Origin: Agapetus fuscipes
Taxonomy: Eukaryota > Arthropoda > Insecta > Trichoptera > Glossosomatidae
Reading direction: 5' to 3'
DNA: 64,000 nt
Assembly: GCA_951799405.1 (NCBI GenBank)
Contig: OX637345.1
Coordinates: forward strand, 2,604,001 to 2,668,000
Every line of letters starts with the position of its first letter. Positions within the stretch are counted from its first letter, which is position 1. Shown piece by piece: positions 1 to 9,823 of the stretch. A program made the translations under genes and the position numbers. A model generated the notes under the pieces. It saw nothing but the letters and a program-made list of their open reading frames with translations. It did no database searches and had not been told where the DNA came from.

Positions 1-335
1 AAAAGGCTTTTAAAGGGAATTGACTCTACGCTAAGAAAGGTTTATTCCGTGCCTAAAAGTGTACATAGATTATCTTAAAGTTTGGACAAGCAGTTACTGA
101 AGTCCCAAAGGACTAAAGAGCCATCTTATCTATTACGTAAAGTAATTATCAGCTTTTAAACGTCTCCTTCCCGGTCTAGATACTTCTAACTTCTTTTTCA
201 GTTCACCAAGTATAAAATACCTAAACCTAGCGTTTATAAATAAAAGCCATTCTCAGCCTTTCTCAGTCCACTCCTCGTCGTAGGCCTCCTTCAATCTTCT
301 TAGTGCCTTTCTATTGAATGCTCGTCCCTTCAATG
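1..335. other. Unassigned AT-rich sequence
   Basis: No coding region, RNA gene or known repeat is recognised. Confidence 0.4.
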
Positions 336-339
336 CTTG

Positions 340-430
340 TTTGTCGTATCTCCAACAGTGGAAATTTCACATGAGCAATGTTTGTATGTGTAGGTACTGG
401 AGCAATGTGTCTTATGAAAACTGGAAATTG
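340..430 (-). repeat. Short dispersed repeat, copy 1 of 3
   Basis: On the minus strand this about 85-bp segment matches 13072-13150 and 60130-60210. The shared words are AAGACACATTG and CATTGCTCATRTGA followed by TAAGACAAAC. The family is unidentified and no coding capacity is evident. Confidence 0.55.
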
Positions 431-800
431 ATTTAAAAATATTTAAAACAACTCTCACATTATCGTGTTCTACATTTTTTCTTAGCTGTTGTGTAGAATG
501 CAATGGTAGAATGTGATTCTGTAGCATTGTTCTGTAGACAATTTTATAGAATGGCCATCTTTGAATTAAATGATATATACGCTAAACTAGTACCATCTAC
601 CGTCATTCTAGAAAAGCTTTTTCTACGACGTACAAAAAAAGATCATTATGTAAAAACTTTTATTGATCATCGACAGATGTCGCTCTCACTGATAGACCAT
701 AAAAAAAGATCTCGACAAATAAGAATACAATATTCTTCATTCTTTCGACTATGCTTTTATTTATTTGATTTATCTCAAACATGTAAAATAACTGTATTTA
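431..800. other. Unassigned AT-rich sequence
   Basis: A 129-codon open frame crosses this stretch, but its product shows no motif and it runs into a 5S rRNA fragment, so it is not accepted as a gene. Confidence 0.4.
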
Positions 801-814
801 TAACGTTAGCATAC

Positions 815-864
815 GCTAACGACCATACCATGTTGAAAGCACCGGTTCTCGTCCGATCACCGAA
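815..864 (+). pseudogene. 5S rRNA 5'-half fragment
   Basis: Positions 1 to about 50 of 5S rRNA (GCTAACGACCATACC through CCGATCACCGA) are present and then stop, to be followed by SINE-Q body sequence. The internal control region needed for pol III transcription lies further 3' in 5S genes, so this piece should be silent. Confidence 0.85.
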
Positions 865-867
865 CAA

Positions 868-1157
868 CAGGCAGATTAATTTTTCAACCTAGCGAAGAGC
901 AATTTGAAAACAGAAGAATGTCAGGATAGGAATAAGTGGAGGCGACTCTGCAGAGGTTCTGGCCACCCCTAGTGTATCGTATCAGTACTAAATATTAATA
1001 TTGTATTTAAACTGATTTTACTACCACTGCATTCGCCAACGACCATACCATGTTGAAAGCACCGGTTCTCGTCCGATCACCGAAGTTAAGCAACATTGGG
1101 CGCGGATAGTACTTGGATGGGTGACCGCTTGGGAACACCGCGTGCCGTTGGCTTTTC
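868..1157 (+). repeat. Left arm of the large 5S inverted repeat
   Basis: Arm order is a SINE-Q body fragment (872-905), an RTE-B 3' end (905-970, encoding the tail ending CRGSGHP), about 60 bp of AT-rich spacer, and a complete 5S rRNA sequence. The same order returns on the opposite strand at 1719-2031. The shared upstream block shows that the two 5S copies descend from one unit and did not arise by independent insertion of 5S sequence. Confidence 0.8.
1035..1152 (+). rRNA. 5S ribosomal RNA (complete, possibly functional)
   Basis: This is a full-length 118-nt 5S rRNA sequence beginning GCCAACGACCATACCA and ending CCGCGTGCCGTTGGC. The termini GCCAACGRC and GYCGTTGGC are complementary, as required for helix I. 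The internal promoter region (GTTAAGCAACATTGGGC and GGATGGGTGACC) is present, and a TTTTC run follows as a pol III terminator. 5S rRNA is a component of the large ribosomal subunit. By sequence alone it looks functional. Its setting, as one arm of an inverted repeat beside LINE and SINE debris, also allows a dispersed pseudogene. Confidence 0.85.
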
Positions 1158-1244
1158 TTTTTTTCATTTTTTTTTCATTCATAGGAAAAAATTGTGTCGT
1201 CACCCTGCCGGGTTACAAGGGCAAATGCATACGAATATTTTAAT

Positions 1245-1475
1245 CCTTGACTAATAGATTGGCATTTGTTCATTGAGGCGTATGTTGTAGAAACTTGGTT
1301 CACTTTTACCAATGCCACCCCGTTTCAGGGAAAGGCGGCAGGATTTGCATAGCTTATGTTCACGTGAGGTTTGGTTTATTTTGCATGTACACATGCAGCA
1401 TGTGCACCCGCGAAATTGAATGCATTAAATTTGAGCCAATATTTATCTTTGCATTTTAGAGTATAGATAGGTTGC
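1245..1475 (+). repeat. RTE-A 3' UTR repeat, diverged copy
   Basis: It carries the family landmarks in order: TTGACTAATAG, GGTTCAC, CACCCCGTTTCAGGGAA, GCTTATGTTCA, CATGCAGCATGTG, ATCTTTGCA and a terminal TAGAG/TATAG tract. It lies between the two 5S arms. Confidence 0.7.
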
Positions 1476-1718
1476 TAAGGACGGCAGTCCCATACAAGGC
1501 TGACATGCCGAGAAAAGAGAACTGCAAATTAAAATATATTCGATCCTCACGATTCAATCATTTGTATTTGTTACTTTGAAAATATAAGATACAAAAAAAA
1601 AAAAGCGCAATGTCTTGTTGTAGCCCGGCCGGACGACGACACAATTTTTTCCCATTCAATTCACGTGCGAACCGAATTGTATTCGACTCGTGTCATATGA
1701 AAAAAAATTAAAAAGGAA

Positions 1719-2031
1719 AAGCCAACGGCACGCGGTGTTCCCAAGCGGTCACCCATCCAAGTACTATCCGCGCCCAATGTTGCTTAACTTCGGTGATCGG
1801 ACGAGAACCGGTGCTTTCAACATGGTATGGTCGTTGGCGAATGCTAGGGTAATAAAAACAGTATAAATACAATACAAGTATTGAATATTTAGTACTGATA
1901 CGATGGTCGATACACTAGGGGTGGCCAGAACCTCTGCAGAGTCGCCTCCACTTATTCGTATCCTGACATATAGTTTAGTTACATACATAGACATAGTTTG
2001 TTCTTCGCTAGGTTGAAAAATTAATCTGCCT
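1719..2031 (-). repeat. Right arm of the large 5S inverted repeat
   Basis: Read on the minus strand it repeats the order of the left arm: SINE-Q body, RTE-B 3' end with the CRGSGHP-type terminus (1900-1975), AT-rich spacer and complete 5S rRNA. The spacer differs by small indels, so the two arms have diverged since duplication. Confidence 0.8.
1721..1838 (-). rRNA. 5S ribosomal RNA (complete, convergent copy)
   Basis: A second full-length 118-nt 5S rRNA lies on the minus strand and appears identical to the copy at 1035-1152 over the whole coding length. A T-rich run (CTTTTCCTTTTTAATTTT) follows as terminator. The two genes point toward each other with about 570 bp between their 3' ends, whereas typical 5S arrays are head-to-tail. 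Identity of the coding part against a diverged spacer fits either constraint or gene conversion. Confidence 0.85.
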
Positions 2032-2060
2032 TGACCAATGGCTGGTCCATCCAGCTAGTA

Positions 2061-2100
2061 TGGTCGGTCAGCCTCATACCAACCAATAAGTCAAGGAAAT
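2061..2100 (-). repeat. RTE-A 3' UTR repeat, short fragment
   Basis: Only the 5' edge of the repeat is present (GGTCAGCCTCATACCAACC and AAGTCAAGGAA). Confidence 0.6.
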
Positions 2101-2213
2101 TTTGAAGTTCTAACCTTTTTTTTCCTTACCAAAAAACGTTGGTCCATGGATCAGCTATGCATGTTTAGTGAATAGCACTGTTCGATTATAGATTATAGAC
2201 TATAGAGCCTCTT

Positions 2214-2509
2214 AAAAAAAATTAGGCTGATTTATTTGGTGAGCGCTGTTTTTGTGTATCACACCTCAAGAGCCCTCTGCGAGCTTGGTCGGCGCTGTAG
2301 AAAGCGCCAATTCTCAAGCAAGACCCACTTGCTGTAAGGCTGGATGAACCATTAATGAGTGTTCTTTGGTAACGGTATTTGAATTTTTTCACCAAGCAAA
2401 GAGCATATTTGAAAATATAAATGGGATATTTTTTGTGCTCCGCCGGGATTCGAGCCCACAACCTTCCATTCAGAGTCCAAAGTGTTAACCACTGGACTAC
2501 GGACCGGTA
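2214..2509 (-). repeat. SINE-Q, near full length
   Basis: The tRNA-derived head is at the right end (minus strand: GGTCCGTAGTCCAGTGGTTA as box A region, then a box-B-like GGGCTCGAATCCC). It is followed by the family body (GAGCACAAAAAATATCCCAT, GCTTGAGAATTGGCGC) and the 3' end ACAAAAACAGCGCTCACCAA with an ATT-rich tail. The head resembles tRNA-Gln best in better preserved copies (see 18902). It is transcribed by pol III and mobilised by a LINE in related families. Confidence 0.85.
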
Positions 2510-2689
2510 AATGCATGTACAACATATTTATTTATAACTCTTGGTATAATATTCAAGAAAACATCTGATTTGCAAAATCTTTTCACACACACACAGCTTT
2601 GTCAAATTTTCGCACAGAGAGTCCCCTAACGCTGTTTACATTAGCATAATTTCGGCATTAGCAGGGCGAGGGACAATAATTTATTTCCA

Positions 2690-3400
2690 GTGCCGGGTGT
2701 GACCTCAGCAGGGGATCAATCCGCGTCTGCGGCGGGGCCCGCCCTGACAGGGCCCGTATTAATGGGGCCCCTTGTCAGACCCTGCGGTCCTAGCGACACA
2801 TACAAGTCCGCCTTAATATTATCACAATGGCGGGTGTTTGTTTTGCAGAGAAAGTTATGTAATACGGGAGAGAGAGAAAAGTGTGTAATAGTGACGAAAA
2901 TAGTGTGCAGAAGGCTCTTGAGGTGGGATTTAAATTGAGAAATTAATCAGTGTGAAAGTTGTCGGCGCTATTGTTATGTTTTTTTAAAATAACATATAAA
3001 AAAAACAATCTCCAAGTGTACAGTGTGTTTTGTGGGCCGAATGGAGCCGAACGGTCACGGAAGCGGCCGAACTGCGCCGTGTGATCTGATCGGGCCGTCG
3101 CTCATCAGTTTCCGGCAAGATGCCAACCGCTTCAGACGTCGCGTCGGCGACCAAGCACCAAGCGGTGCAAGAGGGGGCATTACAATGGAGCTCCCTCCTC
3201 CCCATCTACTTGGATTTCCTGCCAGCAAGGCACCCGCCTTGTGGACCAGAGGCATAGGAGACATAGTTCATAGGAGCGCCCACCCAGGGGCTCCAACGTG
3301 TGGAGGCGTCCGCCTCGTGAGCCGCCGCTAGCCTGGGGCGCTGCCCCAGGCCATTAAGTTCGGAACTCGAGTCAACAGAGTAGAGAGTGTTTTAGTGACA
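2690..3400 (+). other. GC-rich segment with a 102-codon open frame; origin unknown
   Basis: This is much more GC-rich than its surroundings, with short GGGCCC palindromes near 2735-2775 and GGGGCGCTGCCCC near 3337. An open frame (3023-3331, plus strand) encodes a Pro/Arg/Gly-rich product with no motif I recognise. The GC content and the abrupt change to AT-rich DNA at both ends suggest a foreign piece, such as a retroelement 5' region, or a first exon or CpG-rich promoter. None of these is demonstrated. Confidence 0.3.
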
Positions 3401-3660
3401 AAGTGCAGGTCGAGCCATTCCCTTATTTCCCCTTTTCCCCCCATATTACTAAAGTAAATAAACCCTTATTTGTTCATGTTAAACTTATCTTTTAAATATA
3501 CCACCCTTCCCAAAATACAAGTAAGCAACATAAGAAAGGAACCCCACGCCCTGAGAGTGATGCTGATGAGAGCTAGCCGGAGTAAGTATCCTGTAGGTAC
3601 ATCCTGGAGATACCTTTCAATCTTAAACATAACACAATGGGCTATGGCCAAGCAGGTCTA
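3401..3660. other. Unassigned sequence
   Basis: No RNA gene or repeat family is recognised; overlapping short frames on both strands lack motifs. Confidence 0.35.
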
Positions 3661-4205
3661 AATCCAAGCTGCAAAGATATATATCATATTAAACGCATTC
3701 CCACAAGTAGTAACGTATAAGTTCGCGCTAACACATGCCGCATGTGGACCTACAACATAAAAACACAAATCTCAAATGGACATACACCCTGCAACTCTTG
3801 CCAACCTTCCTTGAAACAGGGGTGACATTGGCAAAGTGAACCATTTTTTACAATATGGGTGGTCAGCCTCATACCAACCTATAAGTCAAGGAATACAAGC
3901 AATTATTTACATCCAGTTATAAAAACAAACAAACACTAAATAATCTACAAAACATCTATAAAAATGAAAATTGATTATTGGCCTTAGCCGCCTACATTAC
4001 AGATCAGCCGCCATTTTTTTCGGTCCTTACATACTTCTTTCATTTCACCCAGAGTCATAACCTTTTTCATACAAGCTCTCCTTTTATTATGACTCTGGAT
4101 ATCACATTCATTCGCTATTTCGGAAATTTGGTCCATCCATACCTTTCTCGGTTTTCTTCTAGCACGACATCCTTCTATTCTTGCAACATATACTTTCTTC
4201 GTAAA
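3661..4205 (-). mobile_element. RTE-A LINE, 5'-truncated, C-terminus plus 3' UTR
   Basis: Minus strand. The coding part (4205 down to about 3984) encodes the end of an RTE-type polyprotein: KKVYVARIEGC, then RKVWMDQISEIANE, then MKEVCKDRKKWRLICNVGG, the usual C-terminal tail after the reverse transcriptase domain. About 90 bp of AT-rich DNA follows, then the RTE-A 3' UTR (3896 to 3661) ending in the AACTTAGATT-like tail. Together with 5101-5775, 29170-29515, 29826-30285 and 58668-59115, this copy shows that the abundant repeat and this coding tail form one element. Confidence 0.8.
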
Positions 4206-4247
4206 AATCATAATGACAAACACAGTGCACAAAAAATAAATCAACCT

Positions 4248-4757
4248 AAAAAAAAACGCAACTAAGCTACACATATAGTGTAACTTCTTACCTGCGTTAT
4301 CCTCGAAGGGGTCGCATGTGGCGCTTCGGGTCCTATTTATTTTTACAGGTTAGGGGGCCGGCCTTACGCCAACCACTTCAGTGAAGTGGGGGGTTTTCCA
4401 GCTCCCGGGGGGGCTGGTTCTCATTTGTTGTGAAGGCTGAGTAAGCCTTTGAAATCGAACCCTTGCTCTCGGCATGGAATGCAAGCATTCTACCAATTGA
4501 GCTATCGACTTTTTTACGAGCTTGATCGTCGTCGCTACAAAGCGCCAATTCTCAAGCAAGACCCAGTTGCTGTAAGGCTGGATGGACCTTTGGTGACCGG
4601 TCATTGGTAAAGGTTTATGAATTTTTCAACACAGCGAAGAGCAAATTTGAAAATATAAACGGTATATTTTTTGTGCTCCGCCGGGAATCGAACCCACAAC
4701 CTTCCCATTCAGAGTCCGCAGTGTTACCATTGAGCTACAGAGCTACGGACTGGTCAT
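4248..4757 (-). repeat. Chimeric SINE: tRNA-Gln-like module joined to tRNA-Tyr-like module
   Basis: Read on the minus strand from 4757: a SINE-Q head with GGTTCGATTCCC-type box B, the SINE-Q body up to TTGGCGCTTTGTAGCGACGA, then CGTAAAAAAGTCGATAGCTC starts a second tRNA-like head (4510 to 4455), followed by the SINE-Y body and its end ACACTATATGTGTAGCTTAG. The junction and the diagnostic CGCAGGTAAGAAGTTAC and GGACCCGAAGCGCCAC variants recur at 18902-19394 and 63232-63738, so this is a replicating composite family. Confidence 0.8.
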
Positions 4758-5100
4758 ACCTGAAATTTATTTGTACGTAGTTTTTCCCTTTAAAATAATG
4801 TATCTTTGTTTTCAGTTTCCCGAACACTCCATTAGGAAGTTCATGGTGTATTTGACGTTTCACTCTTCACACCGTGTAGCGTCGTCACTTCCCGATGAAA
4901 GCCGAACAAGCAGGGGCGGCCGATTGAAAATGCAAATTTCATTGCCGACGAGGAAACAAATTTGGTTTCTGTGAAGTTATTTTTCGGCAGCTCGATATCA
5001 GTGTCGTGCAGAGCGTATATGTTGTGAGGCATTGCCTGCTTACTTGTTTTTGTAGTTTTTTATTTACACGTGTCTGCTTGTGAGTGTAAATTAAATATGA
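4758..5100. other. Unassigned sequence
   Basis: No RNA gene or known repeat is recognised. A 67-codon open frame has no motif. Confidence 0.35.
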
Positions 5101-5775
5101 GTCTTGAATGTTGAAAGAAGTATGCTTAGATGGTTTGGACATTTGGAGAGAATGAATGAGGAAAGACTGACGAAGAAAGTATATGCTGCGAGAATTGATG
5201 GATGTCGTGGAAGAGGAAGACCGAGAAAGGTATGGATGGACCAAATTTTCGAAATAGCGAATGAATGGGATATCCAGAGTCATAATAAAAGGAGAGCTTG
5301 TATGAAAAAGGTTATGGCTCTGGATGAAATGAAAGAAGTATGCAAGGATCGAAAGAAATGGCGGTTGATCTGTAATGCTGGCGGTTAAAGCTAAGGCTTT
5401 TAAATTTTTAAAATATGTGTTGTAGTTTATTTTTTATTTTTTTATTTTTTACTGTTTAATTGCTTAGAATTTATTTGTTTTATATATTTGATTGTATTAA
5501 TTGCTTGTACTCCTTGACTGATAGGTTGGTATGCGGCTGACCACCCATACTGTAAAAAATGGTTCACTTTGCCAATGTCACCCCTGCTTCAGGGAAGGTC
5601 GGCAAGAGTTGCAGGGCTTATGTTCATTTGAGATTGGGGTTTTTATATTGTAGGTCCACATGCAGCATGTGTAAGCGCGAAATTATGCATGTCTGCTTTT
5701 GGGAATGCATTTGATATGAATCTCAAATGATACATATCTTTGCAGCTTAGATTTAGATTTAGATTTAGAATGTTA
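5101..5775 (+). mobile_element. RTE-A LINE, 5'-truncated, best-preserved 3' end
   Basis: The open frame 5104-5388 encodes the C-terminal tail of an RTE-clade LINE protein: MLRWFGHLERMNEERLTKKV, then RGRGRPRKVWMDQIFEIANE, and the end KKWRLICNAGG before a stop. The endonuclease and RT domains are missing. An AT-rich spacer (about 5395-5510) leads into the 3' UTR, which begins near CCTTGACTGATAGGTTGG and ends with AGCTTAGATTTAGATTTAG. This is the reference copy for the family in this window. Confidence 0.85.
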
Positions 5776-6583
5776 ATATATCGCACGTTTAATAATAAAG
5801 AGCAATAACTCAAAAATTGGGAAAATCGAGATTTTGTAATAAAACGCAAGAACAATGCGAGAAGAATAGGTAGAATGCGACAGCCGTTCAATTTGGACGA
5901 ATATGACCGAGATAAAACATCGGACGCCTTTTTCATCCCATACAAGTTGTACTGGTTGTCTGAACTTCAAACGTGATTTCCCAACATTCTTAATTTTTTT
6001 AGTTGTTTCTCTTTATTATTAAGCGTGCGATATATTTGCAACTTGGATTATAGACTTAATGTTTGTTTCTATACTAAAATACTATTTGGCCTATTGCCAA
6101 AAACTTTGACGATAGTTTAGCAGATGTCATTGGGTAATTATTAATTCAAAATTCACTACAAATAAAATATCGTGAATAATTAATTGATGATGTTAATACA
6201 TATTTCTGGCCAGGCAAAACAAGCTTGATGAATTTCATTCTTGTTCACAAATTAATTAAAAAAAAACTTTTACATGTAAAATCCGTTTTTTTTAATCTAT
6301 ACCAAAATCCAGCATTTAAAACTGAATTGCACATGATTTAAATAAATACTGGTTCAATATAATTTTTTTGCTGAGCCTATTGTTCGCAAAAATTAATCAC
6401 TTTAACAAATATAAATCAACTAGACTAAAATAAAAAAATGAAAACAAGAAAAAGGCTGAAACTGGTCGAAACTCATTAAAAGATAATGACATTTTGTAAT
6501 TTTGTGGATTATGAATTACAAAGTTTCCGCTGAAACAATTCATAAATTATGAAAGATAAAACTTGCAAAACATTTTTTTTAAG
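5776..6583. other. Unassigned AT-rich sequence
   Basis: Low-GC DNA with no convincing gene. Two overlapping 65-100 codon frames on the minus strand show no motif. Confidence 0.35.
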
Positions 6584-6835
6584 GAAGCCTGTGCGGGAGA
6601 TTCCCTAGATTCAAGAGACTCAAGGGGTCTATAAAGAAACTTGTTATGGTGCCGCAGAGGTGTTGGTAATGTGGCAGTTGATGTCCTTATCTGGTTGCAG
6701 GGCCGTTAGTTGCGCAGTGCTGTGCAGTGTGTTGCGTTGCGTTGCTTTGTTTTGAGACACTGAGAGGAAATGTCGTGAATCGAGAACTCTTTTACTTTCA
6801 GTACCATCATAAATGCTAGCACCAAAGCTTTTAAT
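6584..6835 (-). mobile_element. Jockey-like LINE (HFLSVSQ family), 3' end only
   Basis: Minus strand. It encodes the C-terminal peptide RHFLSVSQNKAT followed by the family 3' UTR (CACCTCTGCGGCAC, TCTCCCGCACAGGCTTCCTT) and an A-rich end. It matches the fragments at 8418-9475 and 50915-51410. Confidence 0.75.
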
Positions 6836-7139
6836 GATGTACATAAGTTCCTACATTGCATGTCACATTATAAAACTCAAAGTTCGCCCCTGTGATGCGT
6901 ACAAATTTATTTCTTGCCTTTTGCAGGAGTTCCTCTTTGATGGAGCGACGCAGTAACCAGATTGTGGACCAGGGAGTAGAAGCGCCAACAAAATCAAAGT
7001 ATATATAATACATAATGTACACAACATAATTTGAGGGAAATGGGGCTCGGGGTTTCATGGGAAAGAAAACTTTCAAAGAAAACATAGGTAGGGCAAAATG
7101 TACCCCAAACAACAAATGGTTCCATGATATAACGACACA

Positions 7140-7700
7140 GTTACATAATATCACATGACAGAATGTTACAGGGAAAAAACGACACATGACAGAACGACAC
7201 AGTGAGAAAACGACACATATTAGAACGTCACTGTGACAAAACGACAGATGACAGAATGACATTTGACAGTACATAACAAAACGACACATGTCAGAACGAC
7301 ATTGTGACAAAACGACAGATGACAGAATGACATTTGACAGTACATATCAAAACGACACATGTCAGAACGGCATTGTGACAAAACGACAGATGACAGAATG
7401 ATATTTGACAGCACGACACATGACAGATTGACACATAACAAAACGACATATGACAGGACAACGTGTGACGAAACATCAAAATGACAGTACATCACATGAC
7501 AAAACATCACCAAAAAGTCCTTCTGTCATGTGATGTTTTTTCATGTACCGTTTATGATATATTCTGTTTTCGGTATGCTATGTTTTTTCTTGGGAAGTTT
7601 TGTCCTTGTGTTGTTTTCTCATAGTGATTTATTGTCTGTGTTGTTTTGTCATAGGGATTTTTTTTATCATTTGACGTTCTGTCATATTATGTCGTTACTC
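7140..7700. repeat. Quasi-tandem ACGACA/TGACA repeat block with internal inversion
   Basis: Between 7140 and about 7505 the sequence is built of irregular units such as ACAAAACGACAGATGACAGA; a longer unit of about 70 bp is duplicated at 7240-7310 and 7310-7380. From about 7520 the same words appear in the opposite sense (TGTCATGTGATGTTTT), making an imperfect palindrome centred near 7515. Open minus-strand frames rich in Cys, His and Val arise only from the repeat and are not considered genes. Confidence 0.7.
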
Positions 7701-7704
7701 GTTC

Positions 7705-8045
7705 TGTAATGTGTGTAGTGACCATTTTTAGACTTATGAAGTGACCATTTTTAATCTCATGACGTGACCATGTTCGTCTCATGAAGTGACTTTTATCTTG
7801 TGAAGTGACTATTTTTAATCTCATGACGTGACCATTTTCGTCTCATGGAGTGACTTTTATCTTGTGAAGTGACTATTTTTTAATCTCATGACGTGACCAT
7901 TTTCGTCTCATGAAGTGCCTTTTATCTTGTGAAGTGACCATTTTTAATCTCATGACGTGACCATTTTCGTCTCATGAAATGACTTTTATCTTGTGAAGTG
8001 ACTATTTTTTAGTTTCAGGTAGTGACCTTTTTTAGTCTCGTGATG
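7705..8045. repeat. Tandem repeat, about 68-72 bp unit
   Basis: About four to five imperfect units contain GTGACCATTTTTAATCTCAT, GACGTGACCATTTTCGTCTC and AAGTGACTTTTATCTTGTG in order. It adjoins the 7140-7700 block and shares its GTGAC/TCATG word composition. Confidence 0.8.
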
Positions 8046-8417
8046 TGACTGTTATTTTTCCAAAATAAAAGTAAAAAATAGATGCATACTGTGTATTTTC
8101 TCCACACATATATTTGGGGATGTAAGAAAAAATGCAAGGGCATTTTCCCCTCCTTCAATATTGCGTTACAGAATCACCCCGAGTGAACTTTTATGGGCAA
8201 AAGTTGCAATAAATATTGATGAGCGAGTGTGTGTGGCCATAAGTCGAAATCAATAAATATTTTTATACACTGGTATCACTCGGTTATCAACCCCGTGAAA
8301 ATATACACCCAACCATGCGCTGTGGGTCCTTCTGACACATACTTACAGGATATTTACGAGGAAGGTTTAAGGATACTACCATTTAAGAGTATATGCCCGC
8401 AAACATTAAACATCAAA
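8046..8417. other. Unassigned sequence with a small dispersed word
   Basis: Positions 8313-8375 (GCTGTGGGTCCTTCTGACAC followed by ACGAGGAAGG) match 23470-23510 and 44858-44912. No gene is recognised. Confidence 0.4.
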
Positions 8418-9475
8418 GATCAACACTGACCTCAAAGCTGTCAGCCACTGGGGAGCTGACAATCTCGTTGAATTTAATGTTAAAAAAACGCAGGCTTGTC
8501 AGATATCCCTGAAAAGGGCTCCAAACCCCAATTTCCCAACTTTTGACAACGTCCCCTTACCCAACCAAAACCACTTAGATCTTCTCGGTGTTTCTCTTTC
8601 ATCAGAGCTGAAATATCAAGACGCCATCTCATCTCGAACCACTTCGGCCTTTCGGCGACTAGGCGTACTATATAGAGCTCGTAGATTTTTTACTTCAGCT
8701 CAACTGCTGACTCTATATAAATCCCAAATCCGTCCAATCATAGAGTATAACAGCCACCTCTGGTCCGGTATACCAAAGAAGCTGTGTGACCAACTTGACT
8801 CTGTGCAAAGAAGAGCGGTGAAGCTGATTGATGATCCCATTCTCACAGCCAACCTACATTCTCTTGAGCACAGGAGGAAAGTTGGAATGATCAGTCTCTT
8901 CTATAGGTACTACAACGGCGTCTGCTCTGATGAAATATCCTCACTTATACCCCCTCCTCTCGTCACAACAAGTGCAACTCGTAGAACGGCTCACATTCAA
9001 CCATTTGCAGTCGATATCAAAACTATGATAACTTGGTGTTTTCACAACTCATTCCTCTGCCAAACTGCCCGCTTATGGAATGAGTTACCTGTATCTGTGT
9101 TTCTAATCTAATCTAATCTAATCTAAGCTGCAAAGATATATATCATTTAAGATTTATATTAAATGCATTCCCACAAGCAGACATGTATAATTTTGCGCTA
9201 ACACATGCCGCATGTGGACCTACAATATAAAAACCCACTTTCCATCCCAATTTAACCTTGCCCTTTTCAAATCCAATATCAATCGCCATTTCCTCTCAGT
9301 GTCTCAAAACAAAGCAACGCCACACACACCACAGCACTGCGCAGCTAACGGCCCTGCAACCGGACATGGACAACTGCCACATCACCAACACCTCTGCGGC
9401 ACTATAACAAGTGTCATAGACTCTTAGAGTCTCTCGAATCTAGGGAGTCTCCCGCATAGGCTTTCTTAAAAAAAA
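8418..9475 (+). mobile_element. Jockey-like LINE (HFLSVSQ family), RT thumb and C-terminus
   Basis: A 5'-truncated LINE whose coding frame begins inside the reverse transcriptase domain: LKAVSHWGADNLVEFNVKKTQ is the conserved block after YADD, and LDLLGVSLSSELKYQDAI the next. It continues with RPIIEYNSHLWSG, LDSVQRRAVKLIDDP and LWNELPVSVF. An RTE-A 3' UTR fragment (9109-9236) splits the frame; coding resumes with FNLALFKSNINRHFLSVSQN and ends just before TCTCCCGCATAGGCTTTC and an A-rich tract. It cannot encode endonuclease or a complete RT. The family is typical of Jockey/CR1-group LINEs; the exact clade is not certain. Confidence 0.8.
9109..9236 (-). repeat. RTE-A 3' UTR insertion inside the Jockey-like LINE
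   Basis: The minus-strand 3' tail (TTAGAT)n sits at the left edge and the copy is cut at GGGTTTTTATATTG on the right, i.e. 5'-truncated. Comparison with the uninterrupted copy near 51140-51170 places it between GTGTTT and CCATCCCAA, with only 3-4 bp (TTT/GAAA) possibly duplicated. Confidence 0.75.
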
Positions 9476-9516
9476 AAAAAAGAAAGTGATATTAAGAGTA
9501 GCATGTGGCGCATCTG

Positions 9517-9809
9517 CAGTCCGGTCGATAGCTCAGATGGTAGAGTGCTTGCATTCCATGCCGTGAGCTTGGGTTTGAATCCCACCGAGCGTGTCAGAAA
9601 TGATTTTCCGTTTCGGTGCTCATTGCAAACCTCAAAATAAAATACCAGCAAGGTTTAGTCAGCCTTCACAAGAAATGAGTACCAGCCCCCTCGGGATGGC
9701 GTAAGGCCGGTCCCCTTACCTGTAAAAATAAATAGGTTCCACTCGTCGCATGCGAAACCCTTCGGGGATAATGCTGCAAAAGATTACACTATATGTGTAG
9801 CTTAGTTGT
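9517..9809 (+). repeat. SINE-Y, full length
   Basis: The head CCGGTCGATAGCTCAGATGG (box A) and GGGTTTGAATCCC (box B) resembles tRNA-Tyr, whose 5' part is close to TCGATAGCTCAGTTGGTAGA. The family body follows (TCAGAAATGATTTTCCG, TACCAGCAAGGTTTAGTCAG, CCCTTCGGGGATAA) and the conserved end ACACTATATGTGTAGCTTAG. Confidence 0.85.
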
Positions 9810-9823
9810 GAGTCGTGAACCGG

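Noticed and set aside
7220..7513. Cys/His/Val-rich open frames resembling zinc-binding peptides
   Set aside because: They are produced by the repeated TGTCGTTTTG words on the minus strand and disappear outside the repeat block.
9111..9130. (TTAGAT)n tracts as interstitial telomeric repeats
   Set aside because: The arthropod telomere motif is TTAGG; here the tracts are always the 3' tail of the RTE-A 3' UTR.
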